A stretch of 33,221 bases of DNA, from assembly GCA_964058805.1 (NCBI GenBank), contig CAXKVV010001596.1, forward strand, positions 1 through 33,221, read 5' to 3'. Under the pieces are notes generated by a model. That model had not been told where the DNA came from, made no database searches, and saw only the letters and a list, made by a program, of their open reading frames with translations. Positions 33,064 through 33,221 of the stretch are shown in pieces. Origin of the DNA: Schoenoplectus triqueter. Its lineage: Eukaryota; Streptophyta; Magnoliopsida; Poales; Cyperaceae. The stretch's first letter is position 1. The number at the start of each line of letters is the position of its first letter. The translations under genes and the position numbers were made by a program.

Positions 33064-33221
33064 CATTTTTTTTCCTTCGTCAACTTGTAAAAACAGATGG
33101 TCCTTAACTTCTTATCTCTAAAAAAAAATGTAATATTTAATTATATAAGAGACTTTAATGGTGGAGCCATACAAGCTACGATACGGACATAATTTAAGTA
33201 AATTTAAATGTATTCAATAGA
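33064..33221. other. Window end, possible start of another dispersed repeat Q copy
   Basis: GCTACGATACGGACATAATT near 33175-33194 resembles GGCTATAATACGGATATAAT of the copy at 19955-20240. The match is short and the window ends, so it is only suggestive. Confidence 0.25.

Noticed and set aside
1..33221. tRNA, rRNA, CRISPR or organelle-derived segments
   Set aside because: No TTCRA-type B box in the right setting, no conserved rRNA words, no spaced identical repeats, and no organelle gene sequence were seen by eye.

Overview
This looks like nuclear DNA from a plant, most likely a eudicot. It is about 70% A+T by eye. It has long gene-poor stretches, short introns with GT/AG borders, plant-type promoter words (Site II TGGGC, telo-box, G-box), poly-CT leader DNA, and two genes from plant-specific families. 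I could not assign a genus. I see no rRNA, tRNA, CRISPR array, organelle-derived block or bacterial operon.

Only two genes are supported, both on the minus strand. (1) At 2556-4554 is a purine permease (PUP family, drug/metabolite transporter superfamily), encoded by a 31-nt first coding exon and one large second exon (385 aa). (2) At 21964-24874 is a protein with an N-terminal VARLMGL-type motif and a C-terminal DUF4378 domain, related to the TRM (TON1 Recruiting Motif)/LONGIFOLIA superfamily. Its coding exons join in phase to give 764 aa, or 743 aa if a doubtful 63-nt exon is left out. A probably spliced, CT-rich 5' leader reaches about 26.1 kb. The two genes are about 17 kb apart and show no functional link.

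The rest is mostly small non-autonomous DNA-transposon debris (MITEs and foldback elements). In order: foldback family F1 at ~1.0 kb; a foldback at 1.93-2.34 kb; a CGCG-rich hairpin MITE with a 9-bp target duplication at 5.48-5.79 kb; a foldback at 8.8-9.1 kb; a TAGGGC-ended dispersed repeat at 9.2-9.7 kb; a 1.1-kb element with an internal ~770-bp ATT array at 10.17-11.28 kb; a TA-flanked foldback at 12.05-12.57 kb; dispersed repeat P, two inverted copies (12.77 and 16.31 kb); dispersed repeat Q, two direct copies (14.05 and 19.96 kb); two more F1 copies at 17.08 and 18.03 kb; a second TAGGGC-type repeat at 18.6-19.2 kb; a second, flipped CGCG MITE at 28.33-28.70 kb; a second, flipped ATT-array element at 30.47-31.48 kb; and a 175-bp hAT-like MITE with a perfect 8-bp target duplication at 32.88-33.06 kb.

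The most unusual structures are the two transposon-like elements that each carry a several-hundred-bp ATT microsatellite between conserved arms, and the CGCG hairpin MITE pair. No new multi-gene system is visible. The window is ordinary plant gene space with an unusually readable set of MITE families.
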